This document shows positions 17,735 to 28,313 of a stretch of 64,000 bases of DNA, one piece after another. Under the pieces are notes generated by a model that saw nothing but the letters and a program-made list of their open reading frames with translations, was not told the origin of the DNA and made no database searches. The position numbers and the translations under genes are program-made. Origin of the DNA: Mycobacterium marseillense. GTDB lineage: Bacteria > Actinomycetota > Actinomycetes > Mycobacteriales > Mycobacteriaceae. The DNA is taken from the NCBI RefSeq assembly GCF_010731675.1, contig NZ_AP022584.1:4960001-5024000 (forward strand), in the 5' to 3' direction. How positions within the stretch are numbered: the stretch's first letter is position 1; the number at the start of each line of letters is the position of its first letter.

Positions 17735-19736
17735 TTCGTCGGCCACGAACACTCTGGGGCTGGCCACCAGCCCGTATCTGCGCCAGCACGCCAACAATCC
17801 GGTGCACTGGCAGCAGTGGACACCGGAGGCACTGGCCGACGCCGCCGCCCGCGACGTGCCGATCCTGCTGTCGGTCGGTTACGCGGCCTGTCACTGGTGC
17901 CACGTCATGGCGCACGAGTCGTTCGAGGACGACGACGTCGCCGCCGCGATGAACGCGGGATTCGTGTGCATCAAGGTCGACCGCGAGGAACGGCCCGATA
18001 TCGACGCGGTGTACATGAACGCCACGGTGGCCCTCACCGGGCAGGGCGGTTGGCCGATGACGTGCTTCCTCACGCCGGACGGGCGGCCCTTCTTCTGCGG
18101 TACCTACTATCCGAAAGAGGGCTTCCTGCAACTTCTTTCGGCTGTGTCCGCCACCTGGCGGGAGCGGCGTGGTGAGGTGGAGGAAGCGTCCGACCACATC
18201 GCCGGCGAGTTGCGCAAGATGGCTGGCGGTGTACCGGGCGGCGGCCCCGCGGTGGCGCCGGACCTGTGCGACCATGCCGTCGCCTCGCTGCTCGGGGACG
18301 AGGACACCACGCACGGCGGGTTCGGCGGTGCGCCCAAGTTCCCGCCCTCGGCGCTGCTCGAGGCGCTGCTGCGCAACTACGAACGCACCGGGTCGCCGCC
18401 GGCGCTCGACGCGGTGTCGCGCGCGGGCAACGCGATGGCCCGCGGCGGCATCTACGACCAACTCGGCGGCGGCTTCGCCCGGTACAGCGTCGACAACGCT
18501 TGGGTGGTACCGCATTTCGAGAAGATGCTGTACGACAACGCGCTGCTGCTGCGCGCCTACGCGCACTGGGCCCGGCGGACCGGCGATCCGCTGGCGCGCC
18601 GGATCACCGACCAGACCGCCCGGTTTTTGCTCGACGACCTCGCCGACGGCGCCATGTTCACCTCGTCGCTGGACGCCGACGCCGATGGCCGCGAGGGCTC
18701 GACCTATGTGTGGACGCCCGAACAGCTCGACGACGTGCTGGGGCCCGACGACGGCCGTTGGGCCGCAGGCGTTTTCGCGGTCACCCCGGCCGGAACGTTC
18801 GAGCACGGCGCCTCGGTGCTGCAGCTGCCCGCCGACCCGGAGGACCCGCAGCGGGCCGAACGCGTGCGGACGCAGTTGTTGATCGCCCGTCACGGCCGGG
18901 TCCAGCCAGGACGTGACGACAAGGTCGTCACGTCCTGGAACGGGCTGGCGATCACCGCCTTGGCCGAGGCCAGCGTGGCGCTCGACGAACCCGAGTTCGC
19001 CCACGCCGCAAGCCGTTGCGCGCGGGCGCTGCTCGACCTGCACGTCGTCGATGGTCGGCTGCGGCGCGCCAGCCTGGGCGGGGTGGTCGGCGACAGCGTC
19101 GCCATCCTCGAGGACCACGCGATGCTGTCCACCGGACTGCTGGCGCTCTACCAGCTGACCGCCGAGGCGGCCTGGCTGACCAAGGCGACCGAGCTGCTGG
19201 ACACCGCGCTGGCGCACTTCGCCGATCCGGATCGGCCCGGCCGCTGGTTCGACACCGCCGACGATGCCGAGCAGCTGATGCTGCGGCCCGCCGACCCGCT
19301 GGACGGGGCGACCCCGTCGGGCGCGTCGTCGATCACCGAGGCGCTGCTGACCGCGGCGCATGTGGTCGACGGGGAGCGCGCCGAGCGGTACCTGCGGGCG
19401 TCGGACGACGCGCTGCGCGCGCACTCGGTGCTGCTGGAACGGGCGCCACGCTCGGCCGGACATTGGCTGGCCGTGGCGGAGGCCGCGATCCGCGGACCGC
19501 TGCAGATCGCGGTCGCCTGCGACCCGTCGTGGTCGCCGCTGCTGGCCGAGGCGCGGCGGCTGGCGCCCGGCGGGACGATCGTCGTGGGCGGGGAAGTGGA
19601 TTCCTCGGCGCTGCTGGCGGGCCGGGACCGGGTGGCCGGCGCCGACGCCGCGTACGTGTGTCGTGGCCGGGCGTGCGACTTGCCGGTGACCACCGCGGCC
19701 GAACTGGCCGCCGCCCTGGGTGTTTCCGGTCACTGA
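17721..19736 (+). CDS. thioredoxin-domain (DUF255) / YyaL-like protein (Rv1084 type)
   Basis: 671 residues. The N-terminal 170 form a thioredoxin-like domain with a CHWC redox motif (Cys57, Cys60) in the context SVGYAACHWCHVMAHESF. The rest is an alpha/alpha toroid resembling six-hairpin glycosidases, as in YyaL and mammalian SPATA20. The biochemical role of the family is not established; a redox or glycan-related function is possible. The ATG at 17721 lies inside the end of the preceding gene (14-bp overlap); the open frame further upstream belongs to the shadow of that gene. It is coupled with mca, which deals with thiols, so a thiol-redox role would fit. Confidence 0.85.
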   Translation: MSQADSSATNTLGLATSPYLRQHANNPVHWQQWTPEALADAAARDVPILLSVGYAACHWCHVMAHESFEDDDVAAAMNAGFVCIKVDREERPDIDAVYMNATVALTGQGGWPMTCFLTPDGRPFFCGTYYPKEGFLQLLSAVSATWRERRGEVEEASDHIAGELRKMAGGVPGGGPAVAPDLCDHAVASLLGDEDTTHGGFGGAPKFPPSALLEALLRNYERTGSPPALDAVSRAGNAMARGGIYDQLGGGFARYSVDNAWVVPHFEKMLYDNALLLRAYAHWARRTGDPLARRITDQTARFLLDDLADGAMFTSSLDADADGREGSTYVWTPEQLDDVLGPDDGRWAAGVFAVTPAGTFEHGASVLQLPADPEDPQRAERVRTQLLIARHGRVQPGRDDKVVTSWNGLAITALAEASVALDEPEFAHAASRCARALLDLHVVDGRLRRASLGGVVGDSVAILEDHAMLSTGLLALYQLTAEAAWLTKATELLDTALAHFADPDRPGRWFDTADDAEQLMLRPADPLDGATPSGASSITEALLTAAHVVDGERAERYLRASDDALRAHSVLLERAPRSAGHWLAVAEAAIRGPLQIAVACDPSWSPLLAEARRLAPGGTIVVGGEVDSSALLAGRDRVAGADAAYVCRGRACDLPVTTAAELAAALGVSGH

Positions 19737-19820
19737 GCCGATGGTGGCGACCCGCTGCGCCCGGCTACGCCGCGCTGGCGATCGCCGCGGCCGCGCTGGC
19801 GATCACCATCGACACGGGGT

Positions 19821-19826
19821 TACCCT
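19821..19826 (+). promoter_or_regulatory. candidate -10 (TACCCT) for the ketosteroid isomerase gene
   Basis: TACCCT is followed by exactly 7 nt and then the ATG at 19834, predicting a leaderless transcript separate from the mca operon. Confidence 0.5.
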
Positions 19827-19833
19827 GCCTCCC

Positions 19834-20217
19834 ATGCCGAATGCCGCCAAGACCGAAGCGATCAGAAGCACGGTCCACCGCTACATCGAGTTGGTCGCCA
19901 AGGGCAGCGCCGACGATTTGGTCGAGTTGTACGCCGATGACGCCACGGTCGAGGACCCGGTCGGCGGCGAGGTGCACATCGGGCGCCAGGCGATCCACGG
20001 CTTCTACTCCGCGGTCGACAACCTGCAGCGCGAATGCGAACTGAAGACGTTGCGCGTCGCCGGCAACGAGGCGGCCTTCCAGTTCCGGCTGACCGTGACC
20101 GCCGGCGAGCACCGGATGGTGATCGAGCCGATCGACGTCATGGTCTTCGACGGCAGCGGGAAGATCGCCGCGATGAAGGCGTACTGGTCACCCGAGGACG
20201 AGGTCGCCCCGAGCTAG
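19834..20217 (+). CDS. steroid delta-isomerase (ketosteroid isomerase) family protein
   Basis: 127 residues, the size of bacterial delta-5-3-ketosteroid isomerases. The catalytic Tyr-Asp-Asp set seems complete: Tyr17 in HRYIELV, Asp41 in VEDPVGG and Asp101 in EPIDVMVF, each in the sequence context of the characterised enzymes. It could therefore shift a steroid 5,6 double bond to 4,5, fitting with the 3-beta-HSD gene elsewhere in the window. Substrate identity remains inference because the NTF2-like fold has many members. The ATG at 19834 follows a probable leaderless promoter. The stop interlocks with the convergent hemolysin III-like gene (CTAG). I do not recall this gene at the same place in M. 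tuberculosis. Confidence 0.82.
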   Translation: MPNAAKTEAIRSTVHRYIELVAKGSADDLVELYADDATVEDPVGGEVHIGRQAIHGFYSAVDNLQRECELKTLRVAGNEAAFQFRLTVTAGEHRMVIEPIDVMVFDGSGKIAAMKAYWSPEDEVAPS

Positions 20218-20987
20218 CCGCCCAGCAGCCACGCTTTGTCCTCCGTGTAGAACACGGCGAACCACATGGCGATGTAATGCAAGATTGCCGCGATCGCGGT
20301 GAAGGCGTGGAAGAACTCGTGATAGCCGAACGTCCGCGGCCACGGGTCGGGCCAACGTAAGCCGTAGAAAATGCCGCCGACGCTGTAGAACACACCGCCC
20401 ACGGCCAGCAGCACCATCGCGGCCACCCCGGCCTGGTGCAGGATCGTCGGCGCGTACCAGATCGCCACCCAGCCCAGCAGCAAGTAGAGCGGCACGCCGA
20501 GCCAGCGCGGCGCCGTCGGCCAGCACACCTTCAGCAAGATGCCCGCGAGCGCCCCGCCCCACACGATGCACAGCACCACCACGCCGGTCTCCTGCGGCAT
20601 CACCAGCCGCGCGAACGGCGTATAGCTGCCGGCGATGAAGACGAAGATCATCGAATGGTCGAGTCGCTTCATCCGGATCCGGGCCAGATCTGACTTCCAG
20701 TGCACCCGGTGATAGGTGGAGCTGACCGCGAACAGCGCCACGGTGCACGCGGCGTAGATCAGCGTCGAATGACCGGCGCGGGCCGAGGAGGCGGCCCACG
20801 ACACCGACACCAGCGTGGCGCCCGTGATGACGGCCAGCCACGCCGAATAGAAGTGGATCCAACCGCGCAGCCGGGGCTTGGTCAGAACCTGGGCGGCACC
20901 TTCGACGAGCTGCTCGACGGTGTTGCCCGGAACGATCGATTCGTTGTCAGGCTCCGGATTGGGGGCGGTGCTGGTCTGGCTGCTCAT
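20214..20987 (-). CDS. hemolysin III / PAQR-like seven-helix membrane protein (Rv1085c type)
   Basis: 257 residues with an acidic N-terminal tail of about 40 residues and seven hydrophobic helices. Conserved family residues are visible: SSTYHRVHW and RLDHSMIF in the first half, and [12 protein letters not shown] in the last helix. These His/Asp/Ser residues form the proposed zinc-hydrolase-like site of the CREST superfamily. Its cellular role in mycobacteria is unknown. The ATG at 20987 has GGGAG just upstream; a TACTGT hexamer (21027-21032, minus strand) may be its -10. The stop codon interlocks with the ketosteroid isomerase gene. Confidence 0.85.
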   Translation of the reverse strand: MSSQTSTAPNPEPDNESIVPGNTVEQLVEGAAQVLTKPRLRGWIHFYSAWLAVITGATLVSVSWAASSARAGHSTLIYAACTVALFAVSSTYHRVHWKSDLARIRMKRLDHSMIFVFIAGSYTPFARLVMPQETGVVVLCIVWGGALAGILLKVCWPTAPRWLGVPLYLLLGWVAIWYAPTILHQAGVAAMVLLAVGGVFYSVGGIFYGLRWPDPWPRTFGYHEFFHAFTAIAAILHYIAMWFAVFYTEDKAWLLGG

Positions 20988-21125
20988 GTCTCCCGGGATT
21001 TGTCTCGGCGGGCCGCGTAAGAGCCCACAGTAGTCAGGAATGGTTACGGCGCCGGCTCGGCTTCTCAGGAGACTTCTCCGATGACCAGGCCGAAATTGCA
21101 ACCCGGAATCCATCCGCGCTGGCAG

Positions 21126-21131
21126 TAGGGT
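21126..21131 (+). promoter_or_regulatory. candidate -10 (TAGGGT) for the Z-prenyl synthase gene
   Basis: TAGGGT lies 8 nt before the GTG at 21140. A leaderless start there agrees with the N-terminus I remember for the M. tuberculosis homologue and argues against the GTG two codons upstream. Confidence 0.45.
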
Positions 21132-21139
21132 GGGTGTTC

Positions 21140-21928
21140 GTGGAAATCATCCCGCGGCGACTCAAAGAGCCGCTGTATCGGATCTACGAATTGCGGTTGC
21201 GGCAGGGTCTGACCGCTTCCAAGTCGGAACTGCCCCGCCACATCGCGGTGCTGTGCGACGGGAACCGGCGCTGGGCGCGCGACGCGGGATACGACGACGT
21301 GAGCTACGGCTACCGGATGGGTGCCCTCAAGATCGCCGAGATGTTGCGCTGGTGTCAGGAAGCCGGCATCGAAATGACCACCGTCTACCTGCTTTCCACG
21401 GAGAACCTGCAGCGCGATCCCGAGGAGCTGGCGGGCCTCATCGAAATCATCACCGACGTCGTCGAGGAGATCTGCGCGCCGGCCAACCGCTGGAGCGTGC
21501 GCACCGTCGGCGACCTCGAGCTGCTCGGCGAGCAACCGGCCCGCCGGCTGCGCGGGGCCGTGGAGTCCACCCCGGTGGTGGCGCCCTTCCACGTCAACGT
21601 CGCCGTCGGCTACGGCGGGCGCCGCGAAATCGTCGACGCGGTGCGTTCGCTGTTGAGCAAGGAACTCGCCAACGGCGCGACCGCCGAAGAGCTGATCGAC
21701 ACGGTCACCGTCGATGCGATCTCGGAAAACCTCTACACCTCGGGTCAGCCGGATCCCGACCTGGTGATCCGCACCTCGGGCGAGCAACGACTCTCCGGTT
21801 TCCTGCTGTGGCAGAGCGCGTACTCGGAGATGTGGTTCACCGAGGCGCACTGGCCCGCGTTCCGCCGGGTCGACTTCCTGCGCGCGCTGCGTGACTACAG
21901 CCAGCGGCACCGCCGCTACGGCAAGTAA
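21140..21928 (+). CDS. short-chain Z-isoprenyl diphosphate synthase (Rv1086 type, UppS family)
   Basis: 262 residues of the cis-prenyltransferase family. The diphosphate/Mg-binding signature [14 protein letters not shown] places the catalytic Asp at residue 40, and the C-terminal [15 protein letters not shown] and W(F)TEAHWP segments are intact. The M. tuberculosis homologue makes omega,E,Z-farnesyl diphosphate, which is then extended to decaprenyl phosphate, the carrier for arabinogalactan and peptidoglycan precursors. The GTG at 21140 is preferred. The next gene on the same strand is 159 bp away, so it is likely monocistronic. Confidence 0.93.
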   Translation: MEIIPRRLKEPLYRIYELRLRQGLTASKSELPRHIAVLCDGNRRWARDAGYDDVSYGYRMGALKIAEMLRWCQEAGIEMTTVYLLSTENLQRDPEELAGLIEIITDVVEEICAPANRWSVRTVGDLELLGEQPARRLRGAVESTPVVAPFHVNVAVGYGGRREIVDAVRSLLSKELANGATAEELIDTVTVDAISENLYTSGQPDPDLVIRTSGEQRLSGFLLWQSAYSEMWFTEAHWPAFRRVDFLRALRDYSQRHRRYGK

Positions 21929-22087
21929 GCCCACTCCGCCCGGCTACCCCTGTGACCCATGGGACGGTTGATCCCGCCGGGGCTGGCGCGTGTCAAATAT
22001 TTACCCGATAACGGGAATAGCCGGATGAACTGCCTCGTCGTTGTATCCGTGGCAATAGCCAACACCGCCATCGCGAGGAGTTATCAC

Positions 22088-22513
22088 ATGATGTCTGTTT
22101 CTGGTGTATCCGGCCTCACCACGCGGCCCCTCTACGACTCGACCGACTCACTGTTGCGTTTTGCCGTTCGCGCCGACGCGACACTGACGGGATTGTTCGG
22201 CTTGGTGATCGCGTTCCTCGCCGACTCGCTCTCATCGCTCACCGGCCTCACGTCCTTCCAGAATTACGCCATGGGGGCGTTCTTCGTGATCTACGGCCTG
22301 GTGGTGTTCAGCCTCGGGGCGATGCCGGACCTGCGCGGTGTCGGTGTTGGCGTCATCGTGGCCAATGTCGTTTTCACGCTGGGCGCGATTGTGGCGGCCG
22401 AGGCGCTCCCGCTGTCGGTCACCGGGGTTGCGCTGACGCTGGCCGGCGGCGCCTACGCCGCGGCGTTCGCCGCGCTGCAATACCTGGGCGTGCGCCGCCT
22501 CGAGACGGCGTAG
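22088..22513 (+). CDS. four-helix integral membrane protein, unknown function
   Basis: 141 residues; after a 25-residue N-terminus come four hydrophobic helices covering most of the protein, with the short loop MPDLRG between helices 2 and 3. No catalytic motif was recognised. The ATG-ATG at 22088 has GGAG about 8 nt upstream, giving a convincing start, while the longer open frame upstream has no protein character. It occupies the place where, from memory, M. tuberculosis carries a group of PE/PPE-family genes between the Rv1086 and Rv1092c homologues. The 159-bp upstream gap is AT-richer than average. Confidence 0.7.
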   Translation: MMSVSGVSGLTTRPLYDSTDSLLRFAVRADATLTGLFGLVIAFLADSLSSLTGLTSFQNYAMGAFFVIYGLVVFSLGAMPDLRGVGVGVIVANVVFTLGAIVAAEALPLSVTGVALTLAGGAYAAAFAALQYLGVRRLETA

Positions 22514-22519
22514 TCGCGG

Positions 22520-24854
<2,335 letters not shown>

Positions 24855-24961
24855 CCCGGTACCGTCGCACGCCGAGCAGCCAATCCGGGCGGCCGTGAGG
24901 ACCAAAGTCACCAGTTGCCGCGACACGACCCCGGCGATTTCATGAACCTGTGTACGCGGGT

Positions 24962-24967
24962 TACAGT
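24962..24967 (+). promoter_or_regulatory. candidate -10 (TACAGT) for leaderless desA2
   Basis: TACAGT is followed by 6 nt and the desA2 ATG at 24974. It rules against the upstream in-frame GTG at 24950, which would lie ahead of the promoter. Confidence 0.6.
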
Positions 24968-24973
24968 TATCTC

Positions 24974-25801
24974 ATGGCACAGAGACCCGTCGCGAACGCG
25001 CTAACCCTCGAACTCGAGCCGGTCGTCGAAGCCAATATGGATCGTCACCTGTCCACCGAGGACATCTGGTTCGCCCACGACTACGTGCCGTTCGAGCGCG
25101 GCGAGAACTTCGCCTTCCTTGGTGGACGCGACTGGGATTCGTCGTCGATGACGCTGCCCAGGCCGTTGACGGACGCCTGCGAGATCATGCTGCTGCTCAA
25201 GGACAACCTCGCGGCACACCACCGCGAGTTCGTCGAGCACTTCATCCTCGAGGAGTGGTGGGGGCGCTGGATCGGTCGTTGGACCGCCGAGGAGCACCTG
25301 CACGCCATCGCGCTGCGCGAATACCTGGTGGTCACCCGCGAGGTCGACCCGACGGCCAATGAGGAGGCCCGCGTCCAGTACGTGATGAAGGGCTACCGCG
25401 CCGACACCTACTCCCAGGTGGAAACCCTGGTGCACATGGCGTTCACCGAACGCAACCACGCGGTGCTCTGCGAGAACCTGGCCGCCAAGCTCGAAGAGCC
25501 GATCCTGGCCGGCCTCGTCGACCGGATCGCACGCGACGAGCGGCGGCACGAGGTGTTCTTCTCCAACCTCATCGCGCACTGCCTGGATTACACCCGCGAC
25601 GAGACAATCGCGGCGATCGCCGCCCGCGCGGCCGAGCTGGACGTGCCCGGCGCCGACATCGACGCCTATGCGGACAAGGTGCGAAACGTCGCCGAGGCAG
25701 GCATTTTCGGTCCGGAACACCTGCGGCAGGCGATTTCGGACCGCATCACCGCGTGGGGGCTCGCGGACGAGCCCGCGCTGCGGCAATTCATCGTCGCCTG
25801 A
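24974..25801 (+). CDS. desA2: acyl-ACP desaturase DesA2
   Basis: 275 residues of the soluble ferritin-like acyl-ACP desaturase family. Metal-ligand motifs are visible as EEH within TAEEHLH and ExxH within RDERRHEVF, on helices expected to form a di-metal site. It may desaturate acyl chains on a carrier protein in mycolic acid or fatty acid synthesis; family knowledge leaves the true DesA2 reaction uncertain. The ATG at 24974 gives the known mycobacterial length and lies 6 nt from a -10-like hexamer. A GC-rich hairpin follows 22 bp after the stop. Confidence 0.9.
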   Translation: MAQRPVANALTLELEPVVEANMDRHLSTEDIWFAHDYVPFERGENFAFLGGRDWDSSSMTLPRPLTDACEIMLLLKDNLAAHHREFVEHFILEEWWGRWIGRWTAEEHLHAIALREYLVVTREVDPTANEEARVQYVMKGYRADTYSQVETLVHMAFTERNHAVLCENLAAKLEEPILAGLVDRIARDERRHEVFFSNLIAHCLDYTRDETIAAIAARAAELDVPGADIDAYADKVRNVAEAGIFGPEHLRQAISDRITAWGLADEPALRQFIVA

Positions 25802-25822
25802 TCCGGCACCCCTCTTCGCGCT

Positions 25823-25839
25823 GACCCCCTGCGGGGGTC
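25823..25839 (+). terminator. GC hairpin after desA2 without a U-tract
   Basis: GACCCCC (25823-25829) and GGGGGTC (25833-25839) form a perfect 7-bp stem with a 3-nt loop. No T-run follows, so it is at best a mycobacterial-type non-canonical terminator, or it may separate desA2 from the phoAT-phoH2 transcript. Confidence 0.45.
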
Positions 25840-25891
25840 GTCGCGCTCGTCATGTCGGCGCGCCTGCACAGCGGGCACGCAACCACGGGAG

Positions 25892-25897
25892 TAGCGT
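25892..25897 (+). promoter_or_regulatory. candidate -10 (TAGCGT) for the phoAT-phoH2 transcript
   Basis: TAGCGT is followed by 8 nt and the ATG at 25906, which opens a 47-codon frame overlapping phoH2; a leaderless start is predicted. Confidence 0.45.
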
Positions 25898-25905
25898 CGT
25901 TCTCG

Positions 25906-26049
25906 ATGGTCAGCGTCATGCTCTGCTGCCAGGGCGGCACCTCCCGTCACCACAACGGAAGGACCGGCCCCGGTCCTGGTGCTGCGGTTCCCGTCGACAT
26001 GCCTGTGCGGGTCCGCGCGGGCTCATCCCGCTCGAGGAGCGCTACGTGA
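25906..26049 (+). CDS. phoAT: candidate PhoAT antitoxin, small ORF overlapping phoH2
   Basis: A 47-codon ORF rich in Gly, Pro, Arg and Ser with a Cys-Cys pair near the N-terminus. Its TGA overlaps the phoH2 GTG (GTGA at 26046-26049). A short gene called phoAT, upstream of and overlapping phoH2, has been described in mycobacteria as an antitoxin, and this ORF has that exact layout. The same frame is open from an ATG at 25852 (65 codons), but the ATG at 25906 is 8 nt from TAGCGT and needs no ribosome site. The sequence itself is low-complexity, so identity rests on position and coupling. Confidence 0.55.
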   Translation: MVSVMLCCQGGTSRHHNGRTGPGPGAAVPVDMPVRVRAGSSRSRSAT

Positions 26050-27347
26050 CCGATATCCGGACCTACGTGATCGACACTTCCGTGCTGCTATCCGACCCGT
26101 GGGCGTGCAGCCGGTTCGCCGAACACGAGGTGGTTGTTCCGTTGGTGGTGATCAGCGAGCTGGAGGCTAAACGCCACCATCACGAGCTGGGATGGTTCGC
26201 CCGTCAGGCGCTGCGCCTGTTCGACGATCTTCGGCTCGTGCACGGCCGTCTCGATCAGCCCATTCCCATTGGGGCACAAGGCGGTACGCTCCACGTCGAA
26301 CTCAACCACACCGACCCGGCGGTGCTGCCCGCCGGTTTCCGCAACGACAACAACGACTGCCGGATCCTGAGTTGCGCCGCTAACCTGGCCGCCGAAGGCA
26401 AACGAGTCACGTTGGTCAGCAAGGACATTCCGCTTCGGGTCAAGGCTGCGGCGGTGGGGTTGGCCGCCGACGAGTACCACGCGCAAGACGTCGTGGCTTC
26501 CGGTTGGTCGGGCATGCACGAGATCGAAACCGCCACCGAGGATATCGACGCCTTGTTCACCGACGGCGAGATCGATCTGGCCGAAGCCCGAGACCTGCCC
26601 TGCCACACCGGCATTCGGCTGCTCGGTGGCAGCTCGCACGCGCTGGGCAGGGTCAACGCGGACAAGCGCGTTCAGCTGGTCCGCGGTGATCGCGAAGTGT
26701 TCGGGTTGCGCGGCCGGTCCGCCGAACAGCGCGTCGCCCTGGACTTGCTGCTCGACGAGTCGGTCGGCATCGTGTCGCTGGGCGGCAAGGCCGGCACCGG
26801 CAAGTCGGCGCTGGCGCTGTGTGCCGGGCTGGAGGCCGTGCTGGAGCGGCGAACCCAGCGCAAGGTGGTGGTCTTCCGCCCGCTGTACGCCGTCGGTGGC
26901 CAGGAATTGGGGTACCTGCCCGGCAGCGAGAGCGAAAAGATGGGCCCCTGGGCGCAGGCCGTCTTCGACACGCTCGAGGGCCTGGCCAGTCCCGCGGTCC
27001 TCGAGGAGGTGCTCTCGCGCGGCATGCTCGAAGTGCTGCCGCTGACCCACATCCGGGGCCGCTCGCTGCACGACTCGTTCGTCATCGTCGATGAGGCGCA
27101 GTCGCTGGAGCGCAACGTGTTGCTCACGGTGTTGTCCAGGCTGGGCACCGGGTCGCGGGTGGTCCTGACCCACGACATCGCCCAGCGCGACAACTTGCGG
27201 GTGGGCCGCCACGACGGGGTCGCCGCGGTGATCGAGAAGCTCAAGGGCCATCCGCTGTTCGCCCACATCACGCTGTTGCGCAGCGAGCGATCGCCGATCG
27301 CCGCGCTGGTCACCGAGATGCTCGAGGAGATCGCCGGGCCGCACTGA
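26046..27347 (+). CDS. phoH2: PhoH2, PIN-PhoH fusion (RNase/RNA helicase)
   Basis: 433 residues. The N-terminal PIN-type RNase domain (1-150) begins with the acidic residue Asp10 in YVIDTSVLL. The C-terminal PhoH ATPase domain carries Walker A GKAGTGKS (247-254) and Walker B FVIVDEAQ. PhoH2 proteins unwind and cleave RNA, and are regarded as toxin modules coupled to the upstream phoAT. The GTG at 26046 has GAGGAG about 7 nt upstream and overlaps the phoAT stop, implying tight translational coupling. Sequence is very close to remembered Rv1095. Confidence 0.93.
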   Translation: MTDIRTYVIDTSVLLSDPWACSRFAEHEVVVPLVVISELEAKRHHHELGWFARQALRLFDDLRLVHGRLDQPIPIGAQGGTLHVELNHTDPAVLPAGFRNDNNDCRILSCAANLAAEGKRVTLVSKDIPLRVKAAAVGLAADEYHAQDVVASGWSGMHEIETATEDIDALFTDGEIDLAEARDLPCHTGIRLLGGSSHALGRVNADKRVQLVRGDREVFGLRGRSAEQRVALDLLLDESVGIVSLGGKAGTGKSALALCAGLEAVLERRTQRKVVVFRPLYAVGGQELGYLPGSESEKMGPWAQAVFDTLEGLASPAVLEEVLSRGMLEVLPLTHIRGRSLHDSFVIVDEAQSLERNVLLTVLSRLGTGSRVVLTHDIAQRDNLRVGRHDGVAAVIEKLKGHPLFAHITLLRSERSPIAALVTEMLEEIAGPH

Positions 27348-27425
27348 CGGCTTTTTGCCGCGAAACGGCTATTCCACGACAGCTCCACTCGCGATACGTG
27401 TCGCTAGCTGCCGTCTCACGGTGAG

Positions 27426-27431
27426 TACGCT
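27426..27431 (+). promoter_or_regulatory. candidate -10 (TACGCT) for the deacetylase gene
   Basis: TACGCT lies 6 nt before the GTG at 27438, again a leaderless arrangement; it lies in the 90-bp gap after phoH2. Confidence 0.5.
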
Positions 27432-27437
27432 TTTACC

Positions 27438-28313
27438 GTGGCGAAACGACCCGACACTTTGGCCTGGCGCTACGGGCGCACGCTGGTCGGTGTCATCGCG
27501 GCCGTCGCGGTGCTGGTGATCGGCGGGCTGACCGGTCACGTGACACGCGCCGACAACCTGAGCTGCGGGGTCATCAAATGCGTGGCGTTGACGTTCGACG
27601 ATGGCCCCGGCCCCTTCGACGAGCGGCTGCTGCAGATCCTGAAGGACAACGACGCGAAGGCCACCTTCTTTCTGATCGGCAACAAGGTGGCCGCCAACCC
27701 GGCGGGGGCCAAGCGCATCGCTGACGCGGGAATGGAAATCGGCAGCCACACCTGGGAACACCCCAACATGACCACCATCCCGCGGGAGGACATCGCCGCG
27801 CAGTTCTCCAAGGCGAACGACGCGATCACCGCCGCGACCGGCCGCACGCCGACGCTGTACCGGCCCGCGGGCGGCTTGTCCGACCCCGTCGTGCGCCAGA
27901 CCGCCGGGCAATTCGGGTTGGCCGAAATCCTGTGGGACGTCATCCCTTTCGACTGGGCCAATGATTCGAACACGGCGGCGACGCGATCGATGCTGATGAC
28001 CTACATCAAGCCGGGTTCGGTGGTGCTGTTCCATAACACCTACTCGAGCACCGTCGATCTGGTCTATCAGTTCATCCCGGTGCTCAAGGCCAACGGCTAC
28101 CGGATGGTGACGGTCAGCGAACTGCTGGGACCACGCGCCCCCGGCAGCAGTTACGGCAGCCGGGAGAACGGGACACCCGTCAACGGTCTGCGCGACATCC
28201 CCGCCAGTGACATCCCCACGCTGCCCAACACGCCCTCACCCAAGCCGATGCCCAACTTCCCGATCACCGACATTCCCGGGCAGAACTCCGGCGGGCCGAA
28301 CAACGGTGCCTAG
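27438..28313 (+). CDS. polysaccharide deacetylase, NodB-type (Rv1096 type)
   Basis: 291 residues with an N-terminal membrane anchor or signal (13-33) and a NodB catalytic domain. Motif 1 TFDDGPGP gives the catalytic Asp54 and metal ligand Asp55; motif 2 SHTWEHP gives His104 and His108. RPAGG and the C-terminal VVLFHN motif follow. The enzyme should deacetylate N-acetylated sugars of peptidoglycan or a related wall glycan outside the membrane, using a divalent metal. The C-terminal 45 residues are Pro/Gly/Asn-rich. The stop lies within the start region of the downstream cyclase gene (8-bp overlap). Confidence 0.9.
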   Translation: MAKRPDTLAWRYGRTLVGVIAAVAVLVIGGLTGHVTRADNLSCGVIKCVALTFDDGPGPFDERLLQILKDNDAKATFFLIGNKVAANPAGAKRIADAGMEIGSHTWEHPNMTTIPREDIAAQFSKANDAITAATGRTPTLYRPAGGLSDPVVRQTAGQFGLAEILWDVIPFDWANDSNTAATRSMLMTYIKPGSVVLFHNTYSSTVDLVYQFIPVLKANGYRMVTVSELLGPRAPGSSYGSRENGTPVNGLRDIPASDIPTLPNTPSPKPMPNFPITDIPGQNSGGPNNGA

